Of a stretch of DNA of 64,000 nucleotides, positions 24,201-35,794 are shown piece after piece. The notes under the pieces were generated by a model, which was not told the origin of the DNA, made no database searches, and saw only the letters and a program-made list of their open reading frames with translations. Each line of letters begins with the position of its first letter. The stretch's first letter is position 1. The DNA is taken from NCBI GenBank assembly GCA_964030785.1, contig OZ034968.1:63255899-63319898 (forward strand). The letters run 5' to 3'. The DNA comes from Siderastrea siderea (lineage: Eukaryota > Cnidaria > Anthozoa > Scleractinia > Rhizangiidae). The position numbers and the translations under genes are program-made.

Positions 24201-26029
24201 ACACTGGACCAAGATATAGAAATGTGTAGTTCCAGAAAGAATCCATACCCTCACCCCATGGAAGGTCATCAGAATCCTAGGGGGATGGGGGATCTGAAAA
24301 GCTAAAATTTTAGATGCAAAGTATGAAGCTAAACTGGAATTTCTTGGGGGGAGTGAGGGTGCAAAATAAAAACCTTCCCTGAGGGTAGTATGGATATTTT
24401 CTGGAACTACACAATATCAGCCAAGATGTTTCCCTTATTCATACACAATCTATGACAAAACTTACTGTTATTCTGCTCTGTGTTGTCCAGATGAAATAAC
24501 TGATTAGAATCATGTGACCTGATTGGTTGCCCAAGCAGCTCAGTTTGTTTTTATCTGGTTACCAGTGCTACTTAACCTCTTCATGTCAACACATACATGT
24601 AAGCATTTTTTGTACAAGTGAAATACTTACAAATGCTTTAATTTGACTCAGGATGTTTTGATTCAAAAAACAGAACTCACCAAGACATGACCCCTTTATA
24701 TCAAGGAACGACATTGGCTAGAAGTTACCAAACATTCAATGACAATAAGTTACGGTACACATCTTATGAGCATGGCTTGCGGTAATGTACATCTATAGGT
24801 GTATAGTGTCAAGATGAAACCTATGTGCGACTTACCTTGAGCCCCCCTCTGTTAAACTGTCATACAGTGCACGTCTCAAGGTATTGTCCCTATCAAACAC
24901 ACCATATGAAGCTTGAAGAATCGAGTCTAAGAGACAATCACCAGCAGAACGATTCCACAGGGGATAAATTCTACTTCCTAACTGTTCTGTGATTTCTTCA
25001 CTCCAGTTGATAACAGGAGACTCCATTTCTAAAACTGAAACAGGAACAATAAAATTCTTACAATCAGATAGTTTAATCTTGGCATGGATCTATCTTTTGA
25101 GACTGCAGATGGAATACAAAAGTGTCACTATTCAAATCAAAGCTACTGTGAAGAGTTGCTCAAAGAAAGCCTATGGATGCATTCATTTTCTCCTTTCCTC
25201 CACCCCATTCTACCCCATTATATTTGTGCTCGTTTAAACATGCGTGATTTTTATTTTGCTCAATGCTGAATAGTCTTATAAGGAAACAAAAGGTCGGTGA
25301 ACAGGCTACCTTGGGGAAAAAATATTAAGTAATATATCAAAAATAAGAAAGAGTGTTTCATCAGGATACAAGTATCTAAACAGAAATGAGGTACAGCCAA
25401 GTTTTTTCAACCGACTTCAAGCTCCTTAAACCATTCATAATTAGTTAGGAGAAATTCAAAGCAAAAGTCCGCAAAATTGTATGCTAATTATGATCTGGTA
25501 TCCAAACTTCTGTCACGGTAGTGATTTCCTATGTTTCTCTTTACGAGTCATTAATGAGTTTGAGAAGGTAAAGGTGAGAATTGACTAAACCAAAAAAAAC
25601 TACTGAGACAGAAAGAAAATTATCCTGTTAAATGCTTTTTTCTGATAACCCTTCTTACCTCTTTGGACTTCTCTGTCAAGCATGTCATCAAACACTTGTC
25701 TTTGTACCCTGGCTGGAAAGTCTTGTATTTCTAAAAACAAATATTTGTTAGTGATATGGAGATTGAAAACATGAAATAGTATTTTGGTGTGCTTCATTAA
25801 ACACATGCATGAGCAGGTTTCATACTAGGATCCTTCAAATTGGAATCTGAACAGTAAAAACTGATATTTTTTTGCCCAAGGGAAACAAATTTTACAGACG
25901 GTTATTAAACAAAAATCAAATACAAGCATACATCATCATTCATTTTCAATTTTTACGATCTTTCAAGACTGTCTACTGTGCACATATCTACTGAGTGTTG
26001 CTCACTCCATTCTTCCCTGCTGGTAAGAA

Positions 26030-26060
<31 letters not shown>

Positions 26061-26074
26061 AAGAAGAAGAAGAA

Positions 26075-26110
<36 letters not shown>

Positions 26111-27400
26111 CTTTAATACAGGATCCACAAAGTGGCTCTTCGCCTGTACACTAAAAACTATCTATCTAACTAATATTTTAACAATAAGAATGATGTGTGC
26201 AGGCTGCTGCAAATTCTTACCTGCTGGTAAAACAAATGTGACCTGGTCAGTAAAAAAGTAACAGCGCCAGTCTCCTTTACGTTGCCTCATGGTATGCGCC
26301 ATTTGCTTCCTAATGTCTGCTGCTAGTTCGGGGCATGCAATACAAGGCACACGTCTCAAATGATGGCCTTTCACTTCTGGTGTCAGTAACACAGTGATGA
26401 GTTCATCTCTCTTAAATTTAAACGCCAAGTGGACTAATGTGTGTCCCACTTCATATACTCCTGGTCGATTCAATACCAAACAGTCTTCTCTGGTCAACTG
26501 TCTGGACAGATCACCACCTGAGTTCAAATAACTCTCTACAGATGAGGTATCACCTTCAACAACACCTATACATGCTGAAAGCCATAACCAATCTGAGTCT
26601 TTGAGGCGGTTACGAATTTGCAACACCTCCTCGTTATCATTAACGTCATCTGAGGCTGGAATGTCATAAATTATCTTTTCCCCTGTCTGGCTAGTTGGTT
26701 GAATTTCTAATGTGGCTTCACTGACGGATGAAGGGGGCGACCTTCTTTTCGAAGTGGAAGGCCTTTTCGTGTTATTATCCACGGTTGTGTTCTTGCCTAT
26801 TTCTTCGTTTTTCGTTTTAGCCGGCTTTAAACACTTACAAAGAACACACTTTTGAGTTTTTGGCCAATTTTCGTAAGTACACTGTGGGCAAGTCCACTTG
26901 TGATTTTTCAAAAGTGCCCTGTTTATTTCATTGTTTATTGTTTTCGAGTCGAGTCTCCCGTTGCTACCGATAGAGCCAGGGGATTTTGGAGAAACACTTC
27001 TAGACGAAGCATCCTTGTTGCCGTGTCCTGGGTCTATGTGCCTTCCGTTTTTACCTGATTTGTGTTTCGAAGCCCGACACATCGAACAGTGAAGCGAGCG
27101 AGGCCAGTTTTCGTACGTACAAGAAGAACACGTCCATTTTGCTTCGCTTTGCTCAGAAAATCGTGGAGACTGCGTGTTCTTGTCGCTTGAGGAACAAATA
27201 AGTGGATCTGTTGAAATAATCCTGTCACCGCTAGCCGCTTCGTAAATGTCTTCGCTTACACTTGTTAGTCTGCTCGCTTCTTGCGTGATGACTTGAGGTG
27301 GTCTCGGAGCGTGGCACAAAGTACATTTTACAGAGCAAGGCCAGTTTAAGTATGTACAATATTTGCACGCCCATTTTAAGCTTTCCTCTTTCTTTGGCAT
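21286..27400 (-). CDS. ZRANB1: Ubiquitin thioesterase ZRANB1 (Trabid)
   Basis: Deubiquitinase of the OTU family that prefers K29-, K33- and K63-linked chains. Six coding exons in order: 26221-27400, 25659-25730, 24836-25028, 23868-24112, 23015-23244, 21286-21447. Phases agree at all junctions, giving 693 residues (human 708). The N-terminus has three NZF fingers, each with the C-x2-CTYxNWP-...-C-x2-C pattern (CKYCTYLNWP, CSSCTYENWP, CPQCTYENWP). Next comes the ankyrin-like region (DWLWLSACIGVVEGD, VGHTLVHLAFKFKRD). The OTU domain has the catalytic Cys in NRSAGDCLLDS and catalytic His in GYTRGHFSALVAM, plus HILRRPIIIYGVKY. The C-terminus retains EWLDCCVTEGGVLVA. All catalytic and finger residues needed for activity appear present. 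Start is the ATG at 27400. Confidence 0.97.
21465..21662. repeat. Dispersed ~200 bp repeat, CTTAAAGGGTTAA-type family
   Basis: Contains GCATATTCTCCTTA, a CATACATTTCTTATGG segment, AAGACAT and GTAAGGAGAAATT, and ends in GGGTTTAAAGGGTTAA. The same ordered blocks recur at 22745, 42573, 44687 and 50113 in either orientation. It lies in a ZRANB1 intron and touches the boundary of the last coding exon's upstream splice site. Confidence 0.8.
21892..22025. repeat. Palindrome, mid-sized member of the tRNA-Thr palindromic family
   Basis: Arms of about 65 bp: AATTATAGGTAGATCATCGC at the left is mirrored by GCGATGATCTACCTATAATT at the right. Inner arm segments CAGTTGAAAAGAAGAAACC and TTCTTCTTTTCAACCGC pair. 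The element lacks the tRNA part found at 52953 but has the same tail. Located in a ZRANB1 intron. Confidence 0.9.
22745..22965. repeat. Dispersed ~200 bp repeat, CTTAAAGGGTTAA-type family
   Basis: Begins in CCTCTAAGCCCTGATA, contains TGTTCTCCATACATTTCTAAGG, then AATATCAAGACATCTTATCC, and ends GGGCCTAAAGAGTTAA. It matches the copy at 21465-21662. Confidence 0.75.
24222..24413. repeat. MITE in a ZRANB1 intron
   Basis: Left end TGTAGTTCCAGAAAGAATCC pairs with GGATATTTTCTGGAACTACA at the right. The interior contains inverted CCTCA/GAGGG parts. Non-coding. Confidence 0.85.
26027..26108. repeat. (AAG)n followed by (AAT)n microsatellite
   Basis: AAG triplets pass directly into AAT triplets. Intronic in ZRANB1, about 110 bp beyond the exon that ends at 26221. 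Confidence 0.95.
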
Positions 27401-27606
27401 GATGAAAAAAATCTAATAACGATAAAAATGTCCTTGGAAAATGTATTAAATGTCTTGAGCACTCACAATTCAACAAATACCGTCTTCTAAAACCACCTCT
27501 TTTCCGCGAGGGTTGGTGAACCTGTTCCAATTTCAGTCGGCTACTTCCTCGAGCTCTAGAGCCTTCCAAACCGAAAGCCCCAGACAAACGCTTTTCGCCA
27601 AGAGCG

Positions 27607-27717
27607 TTAAATGTCATGAAGCTGCTTTTCATGCTCGTCCAATCCTCCTGAATGACGCTGACATCGAAAAATTGGCGAGTATTTTCGAAGGTTCACAAAA
27701 GTCATCACTGTCGCCAT
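27607..27717 (-). other. Possible upstream ORF in the ZRANB1 leader
   Basis: A 36-codon frame (MATVMTFVNLRKYSPIF at its start) ends before the main start at 27400. If the transcript begins above 27717 this would be a uORF. Whether it is transcribed cannot be seen. A possible small leader intron lies between about 27470 and 27410. Confidence 0.3.
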
Positions 27718-27746
27718 GATGTTTTGAAAGTGAAAGGCTCGTGTCG

Positions 27747-27754
27747 TGACGTCA
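27747..27754. promoter_or_regulatory. Palindromic cAMP response element (TGACGTCA)
   Basis: A perfect TGACGTCA octamer about 350 bp upstream of the ZRANB1 start codon and just above the possible uORF. CREB/ATF-type factors bind this site in animals. Use in this gene is inferred from position. Confidence 0.5.
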
Positions 27755-28562
27755 ACAAACATCTGGCATCCTCATGACCAGCTCTCGCTCGGACAAATCA
27801 TTGGTCTTCAAAATAAAGTATTTGTCTTTCGTCTCAAAGCCGATCAGTCCCCTAAATCCATGACATGTGACCACCAATTAAAAGTCTTAAAAGCTCGATT
27901 GGTCTACTTCCCGAAACTGCCGAGAAAATTTATTCACGAGTTTCAATAAGAGATAGTATTTTTCCAAGAAAAATGTGTACACATATTTTGCTTTTGTGTT
28001 GATTTTATAATGAAGATGGTATTTAATTGAAATCTTGGGCAGATGATATTATGTTTACAAACTCTTCTTTACATAAAGATGGTTTAACCCGAGCATCCTT
28101 TGTTCATTTAAGTCTAGAAACAATTCATCGGCCTCATTAATTAGTGTGTGTTTTCACTCAATTAAAACCCTTTGGAATGCAAAGCACATCTAGAGGGCAT
28201 GACCCATATAATTCTCGAATACACTGTGCAATATCGCTGTGCAATTTAGCAGTTGTGTGCCATGTTTCAGGCTATCCATAGCAATAATCAGTAATGACAT
28301 CTGCGGATCTTTTCTACTCGACTACCGTCTCCTCCTCTTCGGTTCTGACTTCATAATTGTAAACATCAACGTCAATAATATTGCCGTTGTGCCGTGTGGC
28401 GTGCAAATGACTCGACTTCATAGGGTGACTTGCGTACGAAGTCCAACGTCCGCGAGGGCGGAGGGCTCACTTAAGTATTACATACCCTTCTCGTAGGGAT
28501 ATATGTGCGGCGCCGAGCACGGTGGTTTTTGAGCTGTTTTTTGGCCAAAAATATATAGAGGA
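27755..28562. other. Intergenic, no gene seen
   Basis: AT-rich DNA upstream of ZRANB1. Small ORFs here have no recognisable domain. Confidence 0.4.
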
Positions 28563-28703
28563 TATTACACGGCGGCGCGAAGATATGAATTTTATTTTCG
28601 AGTGGTAAAAACAATATTTTACGAACGAGCGCAGCGAGTGAGTAAAATATTGTTTTTTACCACGAGAAAATAAAATTCATATCTTCAAGCCACCGTGTAA
28701 TTT
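28563..28703. repeat. MITE with ~55 bp hairpin arms
   Basis: ATTACACGG at the left pairs with CCGTGTAAT at the right. GAAGATATGAATTTTATTTT and AAAATAAAATTCATATCTTC are inverted copies, and ACAATATTTTAC / GTAAAATATTGT flank the small loop. Confidence 0.9.
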
Positions 28704-28720
28704 TCTTTTTATAATAAGGA

Positions 28721-28874
28721 CAAGAGTATTTTTGCACAAACAACAGTGTAAGAGGGGAAATGACGTCATAGATATCCTCGCTAGTGAGGATATGGAAAAT
28801 ACGCCACTCGAGTCCCGAATGTAGTTTCGTATGAAGTTAACGAGTGGTCTATTTTCCACTAAAACACTCTTGTC
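28721..28874. repeat. MITE adjacent to the preceding one
   Basis: GACAAGAGTATTTTT is mirrored by AAAACACTCTTGTC. Flanks TATAATA occur on both sides and may be the target duplication. The inner GATATCCTCGCTAGTGAGGATAT is itself a hairpin. Confidence 0.8.
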
Positions 28875-29217
28875 TATATAATAAAACAAAATATTAACCA
28901 CCTTTAAGCCTAAAAGAGAGTTTGGTGTGTGTACTGGTCTGAAGTTGAGAACACAGAGAACAGCTTTTGCCATTTTGCCCGAAAAGGGGAAATATTTTAA
29001 GGGTAAAGTACATATTTTAATTTAATATGTACTTACCTACTTAAGGTAAGTCACTTACTTAAAGCGTCACTAATTTTACCGTAAAACAACACATATCGGT
29101 GACGCTAATTAAAGAATGTTTTTACATTAAAGCTATGGTACATTATCAACCTAAATAAAACGCTGAAGATACTACAAGACATGAAAATGCTAATTGCATA
29201 CGTATCCCTTGCTTCAT

Positions 29218-29319
29218 TAGTCTCCTTCGCAGCCGTTTTTAGAGTCGTCACGCAACGCTCCTCCTGTGGGGACGGGGAGCGTTGCGTGACTCCGGCCCGA
29301 GCGGCTGCGAAGGAGACTA
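29218..29319. repeat. Short hairpin MITE
   Basis: TAGTCTCCTTCGCAGCCG pairs with CGGCTGCGAAGGAGACTA, and GTCACGCAACGCTCC with GGAGCGTTGCGTGAC. Only about 15 bp lies at the centre. Confidence 0.9.
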
Positions 29320-29789
29320 TTGCTTCATATAAAGTAGCAGTTCTTGAAGCCACCTTCTTCAGTTTGGTCGGTAGTTTTTTTTTTCCTTCTTGATCATGTA
29401 TCTTGATCTTGAATAGGTTCTTAGAGCCGAACAACCCTACTCACACTTTTGACAAACACGCGAATTAACTGGCCTGCCAAAAAGGCCGTACGGCGATGCA
29501 CGCAACGGACACAAGTTGAACCGTTTATTCGGGGACTCTTGCTCCGAAAGCTGACTAGCGCTATATCCGGAATTAACAGTTAAACCAATGTGTTTTGATT
29601 GGTCAAAATGAAAACGAAATACAGATGTTCCACCCCACCAATGTGGTTTTAGCGTTTTTTTTTTTCTTTTTACAAACAAGGCGACATGTGCGGACAGCGC
29701 AAACCAGACACTCTCGTTGATTTTTGACGAGGCTTTATATTAAGGAAACAAGTCACGTCAATGGCAAAAGTAAAACAACATTCCTTTTT

Positions 29790-29818
29790 CATTCATTCAT
29801 TCATTCATTCATTCATTT
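29790..29818. repeat. (ATTC)n microsatellite
   Basis: Seven tandem CATT units followed by degenerate TAGTTAGTTATTCATTTATT. Confidence 0.9.
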
Positions 29819-30186
29819 AGTTAGTTATTCATTTATTTATTTTCACGTTGTTCAGGTGTCAATAAGTAAAAGATTAAAAACACTAAAACAAATCAAAAGG
29901 CAGGTGGCAAAAAACACTGGCATGTCGTGGCATATGCATGCCCCCCAAGAAACATAACCTATGCCGGAAGTTACTTTGATTGATTGGAATAAATCTTAAC
30001 CCATTGGGAACCAATCACAAGCGTTGAGCGGCACTACGTCATCAGAATGGAATTTTCCCGTCGTTCTTCAGACGCAATTTCTTAGAGAAACGTGGAGACA
30101 ACTGGAAACGTCTGTTTTCTCAGTCTTGGTAATTTTCCTTACAGTTAAAGCTCAATGGACAGTGAAAGCAGTGTGAAAGCTAAAGC

Positions 30187-32020
30187 TCAAGAGCGTCCAA
30201 CAAGACAAAACGTCTGTAGACCAACTCCGCAAACGGCCGCCACCAAACAATCATTCCTGAAAAAGAAAAGAAAAGAAAATTAAGTCAGTCAGAAGCAATG
30301 AATTAAGTCTCCAGGGGCATTGTTATTTTTTGGTCTCTTCTGGAATGAGAATAGTCGAAATTGGAATGATCAGGATGTTGGGAATATGAAACAAGAAAAA
30401 AAACGATTGTTCCAAAAATGGACTGCGGGTTTTTCCTCACGTTCGGTGGAAGAAGTTACATTTCCCGTCAATGCGCTGTTGTATTGGCCAGCAATTTTGT
30501 TATTGCCAAGTGATTGACAACTTCTTCATGTTGCTCATTCTGTTCATTCTGCCCCAGATAGCAGAAAAGACGGAATGGCGTGAACTACTATTCTAAAAAT
30601 TCCGGAAGGAGAACAGGTAATTAAAAACGCGCCAGAAAGCCATTCCAAGTATTCTCATTCTAGAATGCCCCCCCCTCCCCCCCCCCCAAAAAAAAACGCG
30701 CCCCAGATGTAAGAAGTAATCTATAAAAGTTTTGTCGTTCAAGTACCTCTCTCCCAAGATTTCCAAGTCTTGGACATCAGCAACGTCTACAATCTCTACA
30801 GCAAGCTGACTAAAGGCAAACGATGAGGAAGGCTCCTGTAAACAAGCGAGCAACACTGTTGTTTGATCAAGGAATACCGATTTTAAAATAGACACTGAGA
30901 GCGTGAAGACCTTGAGTATAGTATAAAATAAACACCACCAAATGCAGTTACAAAACCATTTCTTGATCACAGCGAATAAGGATCGGCGGTGCCTTGACAA
31001 AACAAAGGAGTCCATTAGAAACTGAGCATTACAATCCTGAAAACGTAAGACTTAAATTTGGCTGGAATCAGTTTTAAATGCGCTTTTTGACATTCAGTTG
31101 AATTTGTTTTGTTGTTGTTGTTGTTCCATAGATTAAAAAAAATTTCCTTTGACAGTCGAGTAAACACCCCGCGGTGAGTTTTTTAATGTTTCTTGTTTTA
31201 TACCTGGTCTTTTCTGACCACCTCCCACAACGCAAGCCTCTGATCAACTGATGAGGAGATCACTAGTCCATTCTCCAAAGCCTTTACACCTACAAAACAA
31301 ACAAACAAGCATGCAAAATGAAATTGTTCATCAGACGGGAAAGACAACATAGCATTCAGAGTAAAACCAGATCAGTTTTCGATTCAGACATGCAGTCATG
31401 CGTTTAGTAAGTGGGGCCCTAGTTTTTGTGCTGTGACCAGTTGGGGACGAAGCAACTGAGGGTATTGCTTGTCCCCCCTGAATGGGATGCTAGTCCATCC
31501 CAGGGTTACCCCCAGCAGTATGTCGCTGGTACACCTAGGTGGAGAGGGATAATGTGGCGTTAAGTTCCTTCTCATGCAGTTATGCGTATAGTAAGTGTCA
31601 TGTGACCAGCTGGGGACCCAGTTGCTCAAAGCAGCATTAAGCCAGGATAAGCATCAATTTTGAATTCTGGTTGAAGATGTTAAAACATGGTATCCTTCCA
31701 TTTTTTTGTCCTACATTTTGACTTCGGATGCTTTCATTTCTAAGTTAGGAGCGAAAACACCACAGCGGTAATCAAGAGCGAAAATTAACCCGATCATGGC
31801 TTGACATCATTTGCGTGATTGTGCTACAAGTTCTGATTGGTTCATCATTGCGTTATTAAGCTTTGTTGTGATAACGACAGCTATCAGTCATCTTTTCCTC
31901 CAATTTTGGTTGAAATCTAATGGTTGACAGTTACCGCGGGCAAAAATGATCAAACATTTCAACGGAGTTCAATGCCAGTTTCAGTTATGCAACAAAACTA
32001 ACAAGTAAATAAGAAAAAAC

Positions 32021-32054
<34 letters not shown>

Positions 32055-35000
32055 CGACGACAACAACTACTACAACTTAAGTCAGAAAACAAAGTAAAAC
32101 CTCTTAGGTTTGTGTCCTGTTACCTGTAACTGATGACGTATGAGCTGAGGCCTCAGATACCTCACATGTCACGTGAACCTTAGTGACGTCAGTACTGTCA
32201 AACATCAAGTTGAATTGTGCCGCGTAAAGTGCGCTGTCATCACCACCGCTGACCAATAAGTACTGCCCTGGAACTAAACAGAGAGTACGTTTACGGACTT
32301 TTAATTCCGCCACTCCTAGAGGCAAAACTTTTGTAAGGCAATGCGGTTAACGATAAGTTGTGAGTCTGTGAATGAAATCATAACCTGCGACATGACGCGA
32401 TGATCAAAATATTAGAAGAGGGTGCTTCCTCTTATATCAGGGTATGTAATACTTAAAAATACTGTTTTGAGTCGTTTTGGCCTGAAATAAGGTAAAGATT
32501 TTCACTGTTTTTGTCTAAAATTGAGCACGTTTTGCCCACGGATCTGTACGGTACAGACATTTGCTGTTTGCCCCTGAAAAGGGGGAAAAAGTTTAGAAGT
32601 TGGTCTGAACTGAAACAGGGTATATAAAACGAGTTTGGGGCGGCGGGAAGTGGGGGTTGGCGCTCGAGCTCTGGACTATACTCCCCAAACCAAACCTCCG
32701 AGGGAGAGAAATACCATCTTTCTTCAAAAATCACTGTATGATGAGATTAAACAGTAAATAAATTTTGAGCGAAAAATGTAGCGAACTCCGTGCGAATAGC
32801 TTGCAGCTTTACCCTTCCTCTTACCTTGCGTCTTCGTAAGTGTTATTGCATTCACACCGGACTGGTGTGCTCCAAACACGTGGCTGGGATGGTCAAGGAA
32901 GATACCCACCAGGGGTAGGCAGGAGAAGTCACTTTGCTCATCAGGCGTAAATATTGTGTCATCCTGCGGTTCTCGTGTCCTGGATTGATCAGGCATTTCG
33001 TACGTAACAGCAGTATGTTCCTTTGCGTGATTTAAATTCCCCAAACCTGCTTGTACAAAATTTAACGGATCTTTGTTTTCTGTTGAAAGTTGAATGTCAG
33101 AGAATTTGCTTGATTCAGTTCTTTTATTATTCATCTCAACATTTGTAACGTTTCCTTTTCCATCACAATCTTCAGTCACTCTACCTTTACAAAATGTTTT
33201 TGATAAAATATTCACAGGATGACTGTTAGCTGTCGCATTCTCCTTTGCATGACATGTATCCACACTTTCAGGGGCTGTGTTACCCTTTCTCGTAGAAACG
33301 CTAGCGTCAAACAATCTATTTTCCCTTGCTTTAGTCGCAGGTTTTCCATCCCATACCGAAATTTTTTCCACAGCAATGTCATTTCTATATTCATTTTCTG
33401 ACACTTCACATGTCGAGACAGAGCATTCGTTTGTGTGATTTAAGAGCAGTGCAGTGACGTCCCAACAGGAAATTCTGCCAGCAGTGTCTCCGGCAAACAA
33501 CATAACCAGCGGTCTACCACTCGCAAGAAAATCAGTCACGTGGCTGACCGTGAGAACACAGCGTTTAAGGTACTGGGACTGAGCCAAAAGTGAGAACTTG
33601 TTTTGTTGTTCATCAAAGGCGAAAATTCTAACGACAGGAGAACAAAACATAGATATTGTCAAAAAGAGGTGCTGTTGTTCATATCATTGTGACCGGACAT
33701 TCACCGCGGTCAAACAAAAAACGTCACTTCCGGTTTTTTAGAGCCTTGAAGTTTGAATCAGTTCAGACTTTTACGAGCGCAAGAAAACGATACTTAAAAT
33801 GTCCCGATAAAGCAAATTTCGCGCCGATAAAACTTGTGGATGCCAGTTACTTCATTCTGAACACATGCTCAAAGTGAAAAGCTGAAATTTTCAGAAATGG
33901 AGTTAAGTTTTGCGGTTAAAGTGAAACTTTCGACATTTGTCTGTATTTTCTTTTGTAAAATTACGGCGGGAACTGCGCACGCGTCCTGCGTTTGACCGCT
34001 GTGAAGACAGGATACAATAAGGTAAGGTCACACATAATCCACAGGAGGCCACACAGCCGGAGCTTAAACCGGTTTCTGAAGCATGAAGCAACTAGGTGTA
34101 TTGCTTCTTCCCCCCCCCCCCCCACCCCTGGATGGGATGCTAGTCCATCGCAGGGGTACCCCCAGCAGTTATGTCGCCGGTACACCTGGGTGGAGAGAGA
34201 CAATGAGGAGTAGAGTTTCTTGTCACAGGAAACAACACGATGACAGGGACCAGGCTTCGAACCACAGACCTTCAGAGCTGAAGTCCAACGGGCTAATTAC
34301 TAAAACATCGCGCTCCCACAACAAGATACAATAGTTGAGAGTATTTTCGTTTGTCTAACGATGTAGTCACTTTGATTTGACATTTTGACCGCTTGCTGCT
34401 AGTCTCCAACAAGGGGTGAAGTTCATTGGTTAGGCTATCCTGAAAGACCGCGGCAAGGCTGCATTGTGCACGTATCTGATCGATTTGAAAACTGGTATTG
34501 GCCCACCCTTAGACTGCGATCTCCATCGTGAGACAAACGACGCACGTTTCTCAACAATTAAAAAGAGAAGCATATGTGTGACTTTTGCTGTCTCCAAGCA
34601 AAAAAAACACATATTACCCAATAAAAAGACGTTATGTCAGGCCATTCACCTTACAAACCCATCCGAGCATCCCGCCATGACAAAGTACAATGATTGACAG
34701 CTGTCAATTAACTGATCACTTGTAGATTGGTCGATTAGCCGTGCAGCACTCAGTGACGTCAGAGACATAAACCTGATCTCAGACAACGACTGCAAGTCGC
34801 GTTTCTTCCGTCTCCTTCGATGATTACTGAAGTGAAACGAATATTCAGCCAAGAAAACCATGGGTGATGCTGTCATCTTATCCCCATGACGACCGTCACT
34901 GTTGAGATTAATGACTGACAGATCGACGCGCCAGCATTTAAGTGACGCGCGCCCCCCACCGGAGAAAAGAAGATGACCTTGAGTTTTACCGTTAATAGCG

Positions 35001-35722
35001 CTTGGTTGAAGCTGTGTCAGAGGTCGCTTAGTCACACTCAAGGCCCGGACACTAGAGATATGACCATGTGCAGTGAAAACTGGTAAAGTTACCCCAGTGG
35101 AGCGGTTAGCTGAAGAAAGAACTGTTAAGGAAACTATTCACGACATAGCACTAACAGTGAACCACACAATGACAACACAAAACACATCAAAACTAAGTGA
35201 AAGGATACAAATCATTAGTTTGATGTTAGTGTCTTCGCTTCCCGTTGCGAATACGTCACTAATTTCGTCTGCAAAAGAAGCTAGGAAGTCAGCAAAGGAA
35301 GAAGAATGATGCAGAACTTAATTCTATGAATTAACTATAAAACGAAAAGTGAATAAATTCGTGATATTTAAGACATTTAGAGAGAAAATGAAGAAATATC
35401 ACTCGCAGGCCCTCTACATGTATATCAAAAATGAATTGGAAATTGAAACTCCTGGAACTCCTAAAAATTTTCTTTAAGATAAAGTTTGCACCGAGAGCGT
35501 TTACTCAGCTTAATATTCCCTCATATTTTAATGTAATCGAATTTTTAGTATTTTGGTCAACTTTCAGGTAGTTGACGTGCAAAGATAGACTTGCCACAAG
35601 TCGACCTTCGCTTTTTTGTTGACGAGAGGGAGAACGAAAACTGATTTATAGGGTGAAAATGATATTGGAAAGGACTTTTAGACAGTCTAGTGTGCAAAGA
35701 GTCATCCGAACTGAGGTTATCG

Positions 35723-35794
<72 letters not shown>

